Positions 8,098-17,204 are shown, counted from the first letter of the stretch. The stretch is 64,000 nt of DNA from Streptomyces diacarni (GCF_003323715.1 NZ_QOIN01000066.1:183347-247346); one strand, 5' to 3'. The notes: generated from the sequence alone by a model not told the origin. Program-made: numbers and translations.

Positions 8098-9242
8098 GGG
8101 GCGGCCCCAAGGAGGCGGTCCAGCAGACGGTGGCGCGCCACGCCGAGGAACTGATCGGGCTCTCCGAGCGGCTGCACGCCGACCCGGAGACGGCGTGGGA
8201 GGAACACAGGGCCGCCGTCGCGGTCCCGGAACTGCTGGACCGCGCCGGCTTCGACGTCACCTCGTCCTACCTCGGTCTGGAGACGGCGTTCCTCGCCAGG
8301 ATGGGGGAGGGGCCCGTGCGGATAGCCCTGTGCGCCGAGTACGACGCGCTGCCCGGCCTCGGCCACGCGTGCGGGCACAACCTCATCGCGGCGAGTGCGG
8401 TCGGCGCCGCGCTCGGCCTGGCCACCGTCGCCGAAGAGGCCGGACTGACCGTCGAGGTGTACGGCACCCCGGCCGAGGAGGGCGGCGGCGGCAAGATCGA
8501 GATGCTCGACCGAGGAGCGTTCGCCGGAGTCGATCTCGCCATGATGGTCCACCCGGCCCCGGTCGACGTCGCCGAGGCGCGGCCCTTCGCGGTCAGCCAC
8601 TCCAAGGTCTCCTACACCGGGAAGTCGGCGCACGCCGCGGCCTACCCGGAAGCCGGGATCAACGCGGCAGACGCCTTCACCGTGGCCCAGGTCGCCATCG
8701 GTCTGCTGCGCCAGCAGCTGCCGGCCTCGGCCAGGGTGCACGGGGTGGTGACCCACGCGGGAGACGCCCCGAACGCCGTCCCGGAGCGGTCGGCCGGGCG
8801 CTGGTACGTGCGCGCGGAGACGCTGGCCGAGCTGGCCGAGCTGGAGCCGCGGGTCATGCGGGCCTTCGAGGCCGGTGCCCTGGCGACCGGCTGCGACCTG
8901 GAGATCGAACCGGAGAGCAAACCGTACGCCGAGTTCCGTGCGGACGAGACCGCACTGGAGCACTACCGGACCAACGCCCTCGCGCTGGGCCGCGAGTTCG
9001 CGCCGCCCGGACAGGCCGCACGGATGAACCGCGCCTCCACCGACATGGGCAACGTGTCGCAGGTGGTGCCCGCCATCCACCCCTACATCGGCGTCGGCTC
9101 CCTGCCCGCCACCAACCACCAGCGCGAGTTCGCCGCGCACTGCGTGGGCGGTACGGCACAGCGGGCACTGCTCGACGGGGCGACCGCACTGGCCTGGACC
9201 GCAGTGGACCGGAGCGCGTCGAGCCGAAAAGCAGCGACATGA
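8094..9242 (+). CDS. M20-family amidohydrolase (metallopeptidase)
   Basis: A 382-residue M20 enzyme with the metal-binding and catalytic blocks EYDALPGLGHACGHNL, GTPAEEGGGGKIEM, MMVHP and the dimerisation-domain motif KVSYTGKSAHAAAYPEAGINA. Members remove acyl or aminoacyl groups from amides (for example aminobenzoyl-glutamate, N-acyl amino acids). Its GTG start overlaps the DUF1028 stop. In this operon it may release an amino acid or amine from an amide-containing nutrient. Specificity is unknown. Confidence 0.9.
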   Translation: MRGGPKEAVQQTVARHAEELIGLSERLHADPETAWEEHRAAVAVPELLDRAGFDVTSSYLGLETAFLARMGEGPVRIALCAEYDALPGLGHACGHNLIAASAVGAALGLATVAEEAGLTVEVYGTPAEEGGGGKIEMLDRGAFAGVDLAMMVHPAPVDVAEARPFAVSHSKVSYTGKSAHAAAYPEAGINAADAFTVAQVAIGLLRQQLPASARVHGVVTHAGDAPNAVPERSAGRWYVRAETLAELAELEPRVMRAFEAGALATGCDLEIEPESKPYAEFRADETALEHYRTNALALGREFAPPGQAARMNRASTDMGNVSQVVPAIHPYIGVGSLPATNHQREFAAHCVGGTAQRALLDGATALAWTAVDRSASSRKAAT

Positions 9243-9313
9243 CCGGGGCAGCCGCCGGGTGGCCCGGGCACGCACGGCGGCGGACGCCGTCGGACGCGTG
9301 CGCCGGTGAGGCA

Positions 9314-9355
9314 CTGCGGGTGCCGAGGCGGTGCCCACCGCCTCGGCACCCGCAG
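9314..9355. terminator. Hairpin terminator after the amidohydrolase
   Basis: A perfect 18-bp inverted repeat (9314-9331 with 9338-9355) with a 6-base loop lies between the M20 gene and the MFS gene. It separates the enzyme operon from the transporter gene, so the two are likely transcribed separately or with partial readthrough. Confidence 0.8.
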
Positions 9356-9513
9356 CACCAACGCACGCCCGAACGCGAGCTGCTGACCGGCACCGAACTC
9401 CGCGAACCCACCAGCCCGGCCGCCCAGCCCGGCCGGCCCACTTCCTGAGGGACAAGCGCCGGGGCCCCGCACCACGCTCCGGCCTCTCCACCCATCCTCA
9501 CTAGGAGGCGCGT

Positions 9514-10905
9514 ATGCGCACCCGTAACAGTGGAGCCACGACGCACGACGTCGAGGTGGCCACCGATGTGATTTCGTTGCGCAGGAGCGTCGCCGCAGGG
9601 GCCGTGGGCGTGTTCGTGCACTGGTTCGACTGGGCTGCCTACGCCTACCTCGCCGGCACGGTCGCCACCGTCTTCTTCCCGTCCGACGACAGCACGAGCG
9701 GGCTGCTGGCCGTGTTCGGCGTGTTCGCCGTCTCGTTCGGCATCCGACCGATCGGTGCCCTGGTGTTCGGCTCGCTCGGTGACCGCATCGGCCGTAAACG
9801 CACCCTGTCACTGGTCATCTTCACGATGTCCGGCGCGACCCTGGGAATAGGCCTGCTGCCCGGCTACGCGTCGATCGGTATCGCCGCCCCGGTGATCCTG
9901 GTACTCCTGCGGTTGGTGCAGGGCTTCGCCGCCGGCGGCGAGTTCGGCAGCGCGGCCAGCTTCCTCGCCGAAAGCGCGCCCCGGCGCCGCCGCGGATTCG
10001 GCGTCAGCTGGCTGGAGGTCGGCTCACTCCTGGGCTTCCTCGCGGGCTCGTTCGTCTTCCTGCTGCTGTCGACGGGTCTCGACGACAGCGGGCTGACCTC
10101 CTGGGGCTGGCGCATCCCCTTCCTCATCGCCGCACCGCTGGGCATCATCGGCTTCATCATCCGCACCAAGATCGAAGACACCCCGGAGTACCGGGCGCTG
10201 GAGGCGAACGACACCGCCCCGCGCAGCCCCGTGCGGGAGCTGCTGCGCTCCCACAAACGAGAGCTTCTCCAGGCGGCGGGCCTGATGACCGCCATGCACG
10301 TGCCCTTCTACGCGGTGCTGACGTACCTCGTCACCTACCAGACAGACAACCTGGGGCACTCGGCCGACAGCGCCGCGCTGCTGTCCACCGCGATATCGCT
10401 CCTGGGCCTCGCGCTCGTCCCCCTCTTCGGTCTGCTGTCCGACCGGGTGGGCCGCAAGCCCGTGTTCGTCGGGGCGACGACGGCGCTGCTCGTCCTGTCC
10501 ACTCCGGCCTTTGCCCTCATGCGGACCGGACTCGCGGGAACCTGGATCGCCGGCCTGCTGCTCGGCGCGATCCTGGCGGCGATCCTCGGCACCTACGCGG
10601 TGTGGTCCGCGGAGGTCTTCCCCACCCGCACGCGCCAAAGCGGGCTGTCCATCTCCTACAACCTCACCGCGGCCCTGTTCGCCGGAACAGTGCCGTACCT
10701 GATGACCATGCTCATCTCCGCGACCGGCAGCACTCTGGTGCCGGGCCCGTACCTGATGGTGTTCGCCGCCGGAGGTCTCGTCGCCGCCCTGTCCCTGCGG
10801 GAGACCGCCGGTTCCACCCTGCTGCGTCCCGAGGACGTCTCCGAGACGCCCTCCGAGACGCCCTCCAAGACGCCTTCCGGGACACCGCAGGGCAAGGCCG
10901 CCTAG
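9514..10905 (+). CDS. MFS transporter, metabolite:H+ symporter (MHS) type
   Basis: A 463-residue protein with about 12 hydrophobic segments and the MFS loop motifs GSLGDRIGRKRTL (after TM2) and LLSDRVGRKP (between halves). The FVHWFDWAAYAY start and VQGFAAGGEFG segment are typical of the MHS/ProP-ShiA group, which imports organic acids, osmolytes or related solutes with protons. An AGGAGG precedes ATG 9514. The C-terminus has repeated SETP/SKTP/SGTP units. Its place between the amidohydrolase operon and a LysR gene suggests it imports the substrate of that pathway. Confidence 0.92.
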   Translation: MRTRNSGATTHDVEVATDVISLRRSVAAGAVGVFVHWFDWAAYAYLAGTVATVFFPSDDSTSGLLAVFGVFAVSFGIRPIGALVFGSLGDRIGRKRTLSLVIFTMSGATLGIGLLPGYASIGIAAPVILVLLRLVQGFAAGGEFGSAASFLAESAPRRRRGFGVSWLEVGSLLGFLAGSFVFLLLSTGLDDSGLTSWGWRIPFLIAAPLGIIGFIIRTKIEDTPEYRALEANDTAPRSPVRELLRSHKRELLQAAGLMTAMHVPFYAVLTYLVTYQTDNLGHSADSAALLSTAISLLGLALVPLFGLLSDRVGRKPVFVGATTALLVLSTPAFALMRTGLAGTWIAGLLLGAILAAILGTYAVWSAEVFPTRTRQSGLSISYNLTAALFAGTVPYLMTMLISATGSTLVPGPYLMVFAAGGLVAALSLRETAGSTLLRPEDVSETPSETPSKTPSGTPQGKAA

Positions 10906-10944
10906 GTTGGGGGCGCAGCCGACCGCCAGGCACAGGGATCACGT

Positions 10945-11880
10945 ATGACGTCACCAGTGGGTTTCACCCTCGTTCAGCTCCGGTACTTCCTCGTCGCCGC
11001 TGAACACGGTTCGATGACGGAGGCGTCGGCCAAGCTGCACATCGCGCAGTCCGCCGTGTCAGCCGCCATCGACAACCTGGAGCGGGACCTGCAGGTGCAA
11101 CTGTTCATCCGGCGACGGGGCCGGGGACTGACCCTCACGCCCACCGGAGAGAGGCTCAGGCAACAGGCGCGGGACCTGCTGGGCCGGGCACGTGAGGTCG
11201 AACGTGAGGCCCAGGGAGACGGCGAGACCCTCTCAGGGCCCGTGGCCCTCGGCTGCTTCGTGACCCTGGCCCCCTCCTACCTGCCGCCGCTGTTCAGCGA
11301 GTGCACCAGACGCTATCCGGGCATAGAGATCGACGTGGTGGAAGGAGAGACGGACCAGCTCGTCCACGCACTGGAGGCGGGGCGCATCGACTTCGCGCTC
11401 ACCTACGGCCTCGGTCTGACAGCCGAGCCGGCCCTGCGCAGCGAGACGATCGCCCGCGCCCCCGCCTATGTGATCGTCTCGACCGATCATCCGCTGGCCG
11501 GACAGGGCAGCGTGGAGCTGGCGGAACTGTCCACCGAGCCACTGGTTCTGCTGGACCTGCCCCACAGCCGCGACTACTTCCGCTCGCTGGTGGCCGCCAC
11601 CGGCACCGCCCCCGATGTCCGCTACCGTACCCAGAGCTACGAGACCGTGCGCTCCCTGGTGGCCCGCGGGCTCGGCTTCTCCGTACTGAACCAGCGGCCG
11701 GCGACGAGCCAGACCTACGGCGGCGGCGAGGTCGCGGAACTGGAGCTGCGGGACGGCAGCCCGGCACTCGAAGTCAAGATCGCGTCGGTGGACGGCGTGA
11801 CGCAAAGCCCACGCGCCCGGGCCGTGATGACGCTGCTGCGCGAGATCGCTGCTCACACCGCCGAGTCCGGCGAGTCGTGA
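10945..11880 (+). CDS. LysR-family transcriptional regulator
   Basis: An N-terminal winged HTH (LRYFLVAAEHGSMTEASAKLHIAQSAVSAAIDNLERDL) is followed by a periplasmic-binding-like effector domain (PVALGCFVTLAPSYLPPLF, VIVSTDHPLAGQG). The protein is 311 residues, normal for the family. It lies 40 bp downstream of the transporter in the same direction and probably controls the transporter and the monooxygenase-amidohydrolase operon in response to a pathway metabolite. Confidence 0.92.
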   Translation: MTSPVGFTLVQLRYFLVAAEHGSMTEASAKLHIAQSAVSAAIDNLERDLQVQLFIRRRGRGLTLTPTGERLRQQARDLLGRAREVEREAQGDGETLSGPVALGCFVTLAPSYLPPLFSECTRRYPGIEIDVVEGETDQLVHALEAGRIDFALTYGLGLTAEPALRSETIARAPAYVIVSTDHPLAGQGSVELAELSTEPLVLLDLPHSRDYFRSLVAATGTAPDVRYRTQSYETVRSLVARGLGFSVLNQRPATSQTYGGGEVAELELRDGSPALEVKIASVDGVTQSPRARAVMTLLREIAAHTAESGES

Positions 11881-12046
11881 GCCGGGTGCCATCGCGCGGT
11901 GGAACCAGCACCGGGCTGCTTCTCCGGCGCTCCACAGCTCGGTGCCACCCGTCACGCCCCCGCCTTGCCATGCGCGAGGATCAACTGACCAGCTTTGTCC
12001 GGGGCGATCGTGGAGTTGCGGCTGACGGTCTCTGCCGCGTGATGAG

Positions 12047-12670
12047 TCATCGCTCCGGGCCAGAGCCGTGCCCGGCGCATGCGGCGGCGAAAACGCACAG
12101 CTCGCCGATCGTCTCGCGATAGCTGTCCGGTGCGTCGCGGCTCTTGCTGGGCGGACCGTCGAGCCACTGCTGCCAGAGGCCGCCGGGAGCAAGGAACCGG
12201 GTTGCCTGATCGCAGCCGAGCCGTACGTCGAGGAGCAGGAGGGCCCCGAGCGCGGCGCCCTGGTCGTAGTCGAGCTCCGGGCAGCGCAGGTACCGGTCGA
12301 GGTAGGCGGTGAGCAGGTCGGCGTCGGCGGGTGTTGAGAAGGCGGCGAGGGCGACGCAGTAGGCCTGACCCGCGAAGCAGACCTCGCTGTCGAGCAGGAG
12401 TTCACCGAGGCGTCCACGGAACTCCGTTTTACGGGTGATGGCGATGAACCAGGCGGCGGTCTGGCGTTCACGCCATCCGCCCTCCAGCAGGACGGACAGC
12501 TCTCGCAGCGTGATCCTACCGGCGGCTTGGCCCAGCTTGCGGGCGAACCTGGTACGCCGGCGTCCGGTCATGCCCAGGACGCTGCCGCCGAGTTTGAGAT
12601 AACGCTGCCCCGGCGTGACGTAGCGGCGGACCAATCGGAGCAGCTCCGGGTCCTCGTCGGCACGGCGCAT
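12047..12670 (-). CDS. DUF6000 family protein
   Basis: The 207-residue protein starts MRRADEDPELLRLVRRYV and contains GQRYLKLGGSVL, AAGRITLRELSVLLEGGWRE, SEVCFAGQAYCVALAAF and ADADLLTAYLDRYL, as found in the DUF6000 family of streptomycetes. It is predicted to be soluble and helical. ATG 12670 is preferred to the frame opening at 12706. Function unknown. It converges on the LysR gene. Confidence 0.78.
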   Translation of the reverse strand: MRRADEDPELLRLVRRYVTPGQRYLKLGGSVLGMTGRRRTRFARKLGQAAGRITLRELSVLLEGGWRERQTAAWFIAITRKTEFRGRLGELLLDSEVCFAGQAYCVALAAFSTPADADLLTAYLDRYLRCPELDYDQGAALGALLLLDVRLGCDQATRFLAPGGLWQQWLDGPPSKSRDAPDSYRETIGELCVFAAACAGHGSGPER

Positions 12671-12991
12671 GAGTGCACTCCCCTCGTGGGCAGGGTCCGA
12701 CCACACGCTGAACTTTGCAGTACCTGCTGCACCACCACATCGGCCATGATGCCGTACCCGCCTCGTTCGGGGCTTGTGATCGCCGCTGCGTTACGTGGGG
12801 CCGAGGCGCTTGGCGGTGCTCGCACCGCCGGCCTCATGAGGTCGTCCTGTCAGCGCGTGCGCCGGTGATGCGCTGCCCCGATGGGGTGAGTCGGCGTTCC
12901 GAGAGGCGTCGCACCTCACGTCAAGGGGTAGCGAGGCGGCCAGAGATCAGTCATCACGACGCGGGCCGTGTGAGTCCGTGCGGAGGGGCAC
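12671..12991. other. Intergenic region without recognised gene
   Basis: About 320 bp between the divergent DUF6000 and 2H phosphoesterase genes. No RNA gene, repeat or conserved coding stretch was recognised; it must hold both promoters. Confidence 0.5.
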
Positions 12992-13555
12992 ATGATGGCC
13001 AGCCAGACAGTAAACGCGTTCGTCAGCCTCCGGCTTCCCCATGAACTGGTCGACGCTCTCGTCGCCGTGCAAGGCGAACACGCGGAGCGAGTGGAGCCGC
13101 AGCAGCCCGATCACATGCACATCACACTCGGCTTTCTCCACGACGCCGACGCGGGCACACTGGCGGACGCGGCCGCGACGCTGAGCAGCGGCCGGTGGAC
13201 CGCCCCCGTGCTCCGGCTCACCGGAGAGGTGCGGCACGGCAGCTGGCAACTCGGGAAGGACCCCGCGTACCGGTACGACGACCAGGTCGTACAGAAGCAG
13301 GAACAGGTCCGGCTCGGCATCGAGCGCACGCCCGAGCTGACGACGCTCTACACACAGATCACCGAACACCTGGGCATCGGGGAGGACAGCTTCTGGCCGC
13401 ACGTCACGCTCGGCGTCGCCCGGCAGGACTTCCCTGTCACCGACGCCGCGGCGATGAACCTGCCGTCCATGGCGAAGCCCGCACCCAGCGTCGAACTCCA
13501 GCAGGAGATCACCGTCTCCGACTTCCGCGTCCTCGTAGCCACCTCTCTCGCCTGA
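12992..13555 (+). CDS. 2H phosphoesterase / 2'-5' RNA ligase-like protein
   Basis: The 187-residue protein has the paired HxT motifs of the 2H superfamily: HMHITLGFL near residue 46 and FWPHVTLGVA near residue 135. These enzymes act on 2',3'-cyclic or 2'-5'-linked phosphoesters of RNA or nucleotides. Start codon ATG 12992 is followed by a second in-frame ATG. It is isolated, so its substrate cannot be inferred. Confidence 0.85.
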   Translation: MMASQTVNAFVSLRLPHELVDALVAVQGEHAERVEPQQPDHMHITLGFLHDADAGTLADAAATLSSGRWTAPVLRLTGEVRHGSWQLGKDPAYRYDDQVVQKQEQVRLGIERTPELTTLYTQITEHLGIGEDSFWPHVTLGVARQDFPVTDAAAMNLPSMAKPAPSVELQQEITVSDFRVLVATSLA

Positions 13556-13579
13556 GCGAGGTCCAGCTCCGTCATCCCG

Positions 13580-15202
13580 TCATCGCGTGGCGAGATCGAC
13601 CTCGACGTTGCCGCGCGTGCCCCAGCGGTTGACGCGGTGGCAGGTGACCATCGCGTACAAGTACAGCGGACGCAGGAAGACGGCCCGCCAGAGCGCCGCG
13701 AGCGGTGCCGCAGCGAACAGCAGCAATGCCTGACGCGCTCTCATGTCGCTGCGCCCGACCGTGAACAAGCGCAGCGCCATCAGGTAGCTCATCGCCACGC
13801 CGACGCACGCCCCCAGTGCCGCGACTGTCTGCAGGTGGTCCCGGTAGTCGGGGTTCGCCACCAGGGCGATGGAAATGGCGAGACCGAGCACGATGTGCAG
13901 GTATTCGGCGACGGTCGTCCAGAACACGATTCCGGTGAGGGGCATGTAGCGCAGCCACCACAGATGCCGCACGGTGGTGCCGCGCATCCACCGCATCTGC
14001 TGACGCAGGTAATGGCTCCAGCGCTGCGGCGCGAGCGTGAAAACCAGCGACGAGGGCTGGTGGACGGTGTCCCCGGCGCACAGCGCGTAGAAGGTCAGCA
14101 TGGAGTCGTCGTTCATCTGCATGGGACGGCCGCGGAACTGCTCGTGCTCGTACACCCCAGCCGCGCCGCGCACCACCTCGGCCCGGTAGAAGGCGAGTGT
14201 GCCGGAGTTGATGGTCACCCGTCCCAGCACCGACTGGGCGCTGCGCAGTCCCCTGGTGAAGGGCAGGTAGAGCAGGCTGATGAGCCGAGTGAGGACGTTG
14301 GCGTCGTGGTTGAGGACGATGACCTGCCCGGCGACCGACTGTACGGCCGGGTGGCCGAACGGCTTGAGACCTTCGGCGACGGCGTCGGAATCCAGGACGG
14401 AGTCGCTGTCCAGGGTGACGAAGATGTCGGCGTCGTCGTGGGCGAGTACGTGCATCTGGGCGTGGCGCTTGCCGCGGTTGGGGGTGCGGTCCCAGGTGGT
14501 CTCGACCCCGCGAGCGGCAGCCCGTTCGGTGAGTTCGGCGCGCACGTCGTCGTAGGTCATCGGGGTGCCGTCCGGTGCGTGGGAGCCGTCGTCGACGACG
14601 CGGATCCGGTCGACCGGGCGGGATTGGACCAGGACCGAGTGCAGACAGGCACGCAGCGCGGCGGGGTCCTCGTTGTAGACCGGGATCTGCACCGTGACGG
14701 TCAAGGTGTCCAGGCCCGGCGCGCAGGCGGGGCCACCCGCCACATCGGAAGCACGGCCTGCCGCGTCGGTGCCGCGACCTCGCGCGAACGTACCGCGGTT
14801 ACGCGCATCCGTACCGCGATCCGCCCGAGCGGCCGCAGGTGCCGTGCGGGGCCGTTCGCACCAGGCCAGGGGCACCCACCACAGCAGCAGGAACGACACC
14901 AGCCACGGTACGGACATGAACCCGTCGGAGGCGCCGCCGAGACCGCGTAGGACATCGACGGTATGTGCGATGCCCCAGGCGGCGAAGCCGGTCAGTGGGA
15001 CGACTCCGAGCAGGACCAGGAACCAGGGGCGGGCGTGCCAGGCGCGGGGCAGATCCGGCACGCCCGGCCAGCGTCCTGTCCGCGGCGAGCACCCCGGGGC
15101 GGCAGGTGCCGGCCCCGCCTGGGGCACGGGGGCGCTACCTGAATGCTTCAGGGCAGTGTCCGGCACGGGCATCTTCGCACCCGTGACCGAACCGGTCATC
15201 AT
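13580..15202 (-). CDS. Processive membrane glycosyltransferase, family 2 (hyaluronan/chitin synthase-like)
   Basis: A 540-residue GT2 enzyme with two N-terminal membrane segments (about residues 60-110), a Pro/Ala/Arg-rich linker, then a cytosolic GT-A domain: TVQIPVYNEDP, VVDDGSHAP, FVTLDSDSVLDSD, MNDDSMLTFYAL and QQMRWMRG (the QxxRW product-binding motif), followed by several C-terminal membrane helices. This is the layout of processive beta-glycan synthases such as hyaluronan, chitin or NodC-type enzymes. The glycan made is unknown. Its ATG overlaps the stop of a 52-codon upstream gene. Confidence 0.9.
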   Translation of the reverse strand: MMTGSVTGAKMPVPDTALKHSGSAPVPQAGPAPAAPGCSPRTGRWPGVPDLPRAWHARPWFLVLLGVVPLTGFAAWGIAHTVDVLRGLGGASDGFMSVPWLVSFLLLWWVPLAWCERPRTAPAAARADRGTDARNRGTFARGRGTDAAGRASDVAGGPACAPGLDTLTVTVQIPVYNEDPAALRACLHSVLVQSRPVDRIRVVDDGSHAPDGTPMTYDDVRAELTERAAARGVETTWDRTPNRGKRHAQMHVLAHDDADIFVTLDSDSVLDSDAVAEGLKPFGHPAVQSVAGQVIVLNHDANVLTRLISLLYLPFTRGLRSAQSVLGRVTINSGTLAFYRAEVVRGAAGVYEHEQFRGRPMQMNDDSMLTFYALCAGDTVHQPSSLVFTLAPQRWSHYLRQQMRWMRGTTVRHLWWLRYMPLTGIVFWTTVAEYLHIVLGLAISIALVANPDYRDHLQTVAALGACVGVAMSYLMALRLFTVGRSDMRARQALLLFAAAPLAALWRAVFLRPLYLYAMVTCHRVNRWGTRGNVEVDLATR

Positions 15203-15357
15203 GCCACCGGCCCGCGGCCGCGTCGGAAGGTGAGACGTACCGGGAGCACCCCGGCCAGCACCAGCAGGCCGCTCAGTACAGCGAGCCAGGTCTGCCCCGC
15301 TGCGAGCCCCGTCGCGGCCAGCGTCCCACCCGGGCCTGTGATCGAACCGTACGGCAT
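15199..15357 (-). CDS. 52-residue membrane peptide coupled to the glycosyltransferase
   Basis: ATG 15357 follows a GGAGG and opens 52 codons whose TGA overlaps the glycosyltransferase ATG (ATGATGA). The peptide has a short polar start, one hydrophobic segment of about 20 residues (TWLAVLSGLLVLAGVLPV) and a basic end RLTFRRGRGPVA, giving a single-pass membrane peptide with positive cytosolic tail. The overlap implies translational coupling. It might assist the synthase in the membrane; this is inferred and no family is recognised. Confidence 0.7.
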   Translation of the reverse strand: MPYGSITGPGGTLAATGLAAGQTWLAVLSGLLVLAGVLPVRLTFRRGRGPVA

Positions 15358-15469
15358 GAGAGTCCCGCCTCCATGAGAGTGAGAAACGACTCGGAACGCT
15401 AAGAGAATAGGAAGGAATATGTGTGATGAGCGGGAATTGCGCAGGTGAGTTTCATACTGGGCTCTCGCT

Positions 15470-15670
15470 GTGAATGACCATTGCCTCGGCGAAGCCGACT
15501 TGTTCGACAGGATGGAACGGAACCTGGCGGAACACGCTTGTCACCTGCATCGGAGCATGACTGGTGCGACCGTCACAGAGGCTGAAGACCTCGTGATCGC
15601 CGACAGGACTCGCGCGCTGACGCGGGTGCGAAGAAGACCGTCCGCATACCGCGGCAGATCCGCAAGCTGA
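15470..15670 (+). pseudogene. N-terminal fragment of a GNAT acetyltransferase
   Basis: From GTG 15470, about 45 codons read DLFDRMERNLAEHACHL and GATVTEAEDLVIAD, the N-terminus of a Streptomyces GNAT-type acetyltransferase family. After LVIAD the homology stops and the frame becomes Arg-rich noise ending at 15670. The acetyl-CoA-binding core is absent. A C-terminal fragment of the same family lies just downstream on the opposite strand, so the gene was probably broken by an inversion or deletion. Confidence 0.55.
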
Positions 15671-15690
15671 GTGCCTGATCCCCGACGGCT

Positions 15691-15777
15691 CAGGGGGCAA
15701 TGGCGTGTTCAGTGAACTGGCCACACGAGCGGAACCCCAGGCGACGGTAGACGGGCCGGCCCTCGGCGGACGCTCTC
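15691..15777 (-). pseudogene. C-terminal fragment of a GNAT acetyltransferase, opposite strand
   Basis: Reading minus strand, 28 codons give ASAEGRPVYRRLGFRSCGQF followed by TEHAIAP and a stop, the typical last strand and C-terminus of the same GNAT family whose N-terminus sits at 15470 on the plus strand. It has no start or core of its own. Confidence 0.6.
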
Positions 15778-15810
15778 ATCCGAGCGGCCCGGGCTCGCCC
15801 GTGGTTGCCG

Positions 15811-16506
15811 TCACAGACTCAGCAGCAGGTCGCGGACCGCTGCGGGCCTGGACAGGAACGGGTGGTGGCCGGCGTCGAGTTCGACGACGTCGCCGGCCCG
15901 GCCGGCGTACTCGCGTTGGAGGCGCGGCGGAGTGCCCCGGTCCTGGGCGCAGACGAGGTACGTCGACGGCACCTGCTGCCATGCGGCCGCCCCGACCGGC
16001 TGCTCGGTCACCTGGACGCTCTGTCGGGCGAGGTGGTCCGCTGCCTGAGCTTGCACCTCGGAGTCGCAGTCCTGCAGGAAGGTGTCCACGAGCAGTTCCG
16101 GGCGAACCCCGAAGGTGCCGGCGTCGGGATCGGCGGCAAGGAACGGGGCGGGGCCGGCGTCTGAGAAGTCCGACAGTCGCTGCCCGACCTCCGGCAGGTA
16201 GCTGGAGACCAGCACCAGATGGCGTACCGACGCGATGCCCGCGGCGGCCTCCGCTGTGACGATGCCGCCGTAGCTGTGAGCGACCACGACGGTCGGCTCG
16301 TCGCTGTCCAGCAGCGTCCGCCGCACCGCCGCGACGTCCTCGGGCAACTCCGGGCCGGCGGAACCCGCGGGTACGCCCGTCTCGCCGCAGCTCGGCAGCG
16401 CCGGGGCCGCGCTCGGTATCCCCCGCTCCCGCAGCAGCTCCGCGGTGCGGTGCCACCACCACGATCCGTCCCGCACGCATGCTCCGTGCACGAAAACGAT
16501 CCTCAT
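15811..16506 (-). CDS. Alpha/beta hydrolase
   Basis: A 231-residue alpha/beta hydrolase starting MRIVFVHGACVRDGSWWW (oxyanion-hole HG), with nucleophile elbow AHSYGG (GxSxG variant), and catalytic His in ELDAGHHPFLSRP. An AGGAGGTG just upstream of ATG 16506 fixes the start. Such proteins are often annotated as esterases or signal-peptide-less lactonase-like hydrolases. The substrate is unknown. Confidence 0.88.
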   Translation of the reverse strand: MRIVFVHGACVRDGSWWWHRTAELLRERGIPSAAPALPSCGETGVPAGSAGPELPEDVAAVRRTLLDSDEPTVVVAHSYGGIVTAEAAAGIASVRHLVLVSSYLPEVGQRLSDFSDAGPAPFLAADPDAGTFGVRPELLVDTFLQDCDSEVQAQAADHLARQSVQVTEQPVGAAAWQQVPSTYLVCAQDRGTPPRLQREYAGRAGDVVELDAGHHPFLSRPAAVRDLLLSL

Positions 16507-16639
16507 AGCCACCTCCTCATCACCTCGTCCTCGGCATTGTCCTTCGGCGGAAGCCGCGAGCGCCCACCGTGACACGCATTCCGCTGACAGCGTGATCCGG
16601 CCGAAGGGATGGCCGACGATCGCGCCCCGCCACTGCGGA

Positions 16640-16790
16640 TGGCCATGGACCCGACAGCCCGGCCCTCACGTCTGGCGCGAAGGCGCGTCGGTAGGCGCCG
16701 GGTGCGGTGCCGAGAGGGGCCCGGAAGCGGCCGCACAAGTTGACCAGCCCAGCTGGTCCGTCAGCGAGTCGGAGAAGGCCGGCCATGCGT
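16640..16790 (-). pseudogene. Remnant of an AraC-family regulator C-terminus
   Basis: In one minus-strand frame the segment LVNLCGRFRAPLGTAPGAYR followed by RAF matches the second HTH end of AraC/GlxA regulators, and a neighbouring frame reads FSDSLTD just before it, as expected if a frameshift broke the gene. No start or DNA-binding first helix remains. It overlaps the 3' end of the HxlR gene. Confidence 0.35.
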
Positions 16791-17144
16791 GCACGCTGCC
16801 TCCTGGGCGGCGATGACCTCGTCGCCGTACGTGAAAGCCCATGCGCCGACGGCATTGATCGGCGCCAGCAAAGTCCGGCCCAGAGGGGTGAGTTCGTACT
16901 CGACACGGGTCCCTGTGCCCGGACGTGCGTGTCGGTCGATCAGGCCGTTGAACTGCAGGCGTCGCAGTGTCTCGGTGAGGACCTTGGAGCTGATACCCCC
17001 GATCCGCTCGCGTAGTTCGACCGGGCGCCTTGGGCCGTCGCGCAGTGCCCAGAGCACCACGGCGTTCCAGGTGTGGGCAAACAGGTCGAAGGCGAGTCGG
17101 GCCCGGCAGTCGGCGAGGAAGGCGTCGGTCGTCACGTACCACAT
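16761..17144 (-). CDS. HxlR-family winged-helix regulator
   Basis: A 127-residue protein with the HxlR core: CRARLAFDLFAHTWNAVVLW, RPVELRERIGGISSKVLTET, LRRLQFNGLIDR, and YELTPLGRTLLAPINAV. A Cys at residue 15 occupies the position of the redox or electrophile-sensing Cys seen in some family members. It is divergent from the NAD(P)-binding oxidoreductase at 17205 with 60 bp between starts, so it likely represses that gene. Confidence 0.87.
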   Translation of the reverse strand: MWYVTTDAFLADCRARLAFDLFAHTWNAVVLWALRDGPRRPVELRERIGGISSKVLTETLRRLQFNGLIDRHARPGTGTRVEYELTPLGRTLLAPINAVGAWAFTYGDEVIAAQEAACTHGRPSPTR

Positions 17145-17204
17145 GGTGCCCGAAGCTCTCTCTAGCGTCGGTACGAACGAGCGAACCCGGCACGGAAAGG
17201 GAAC

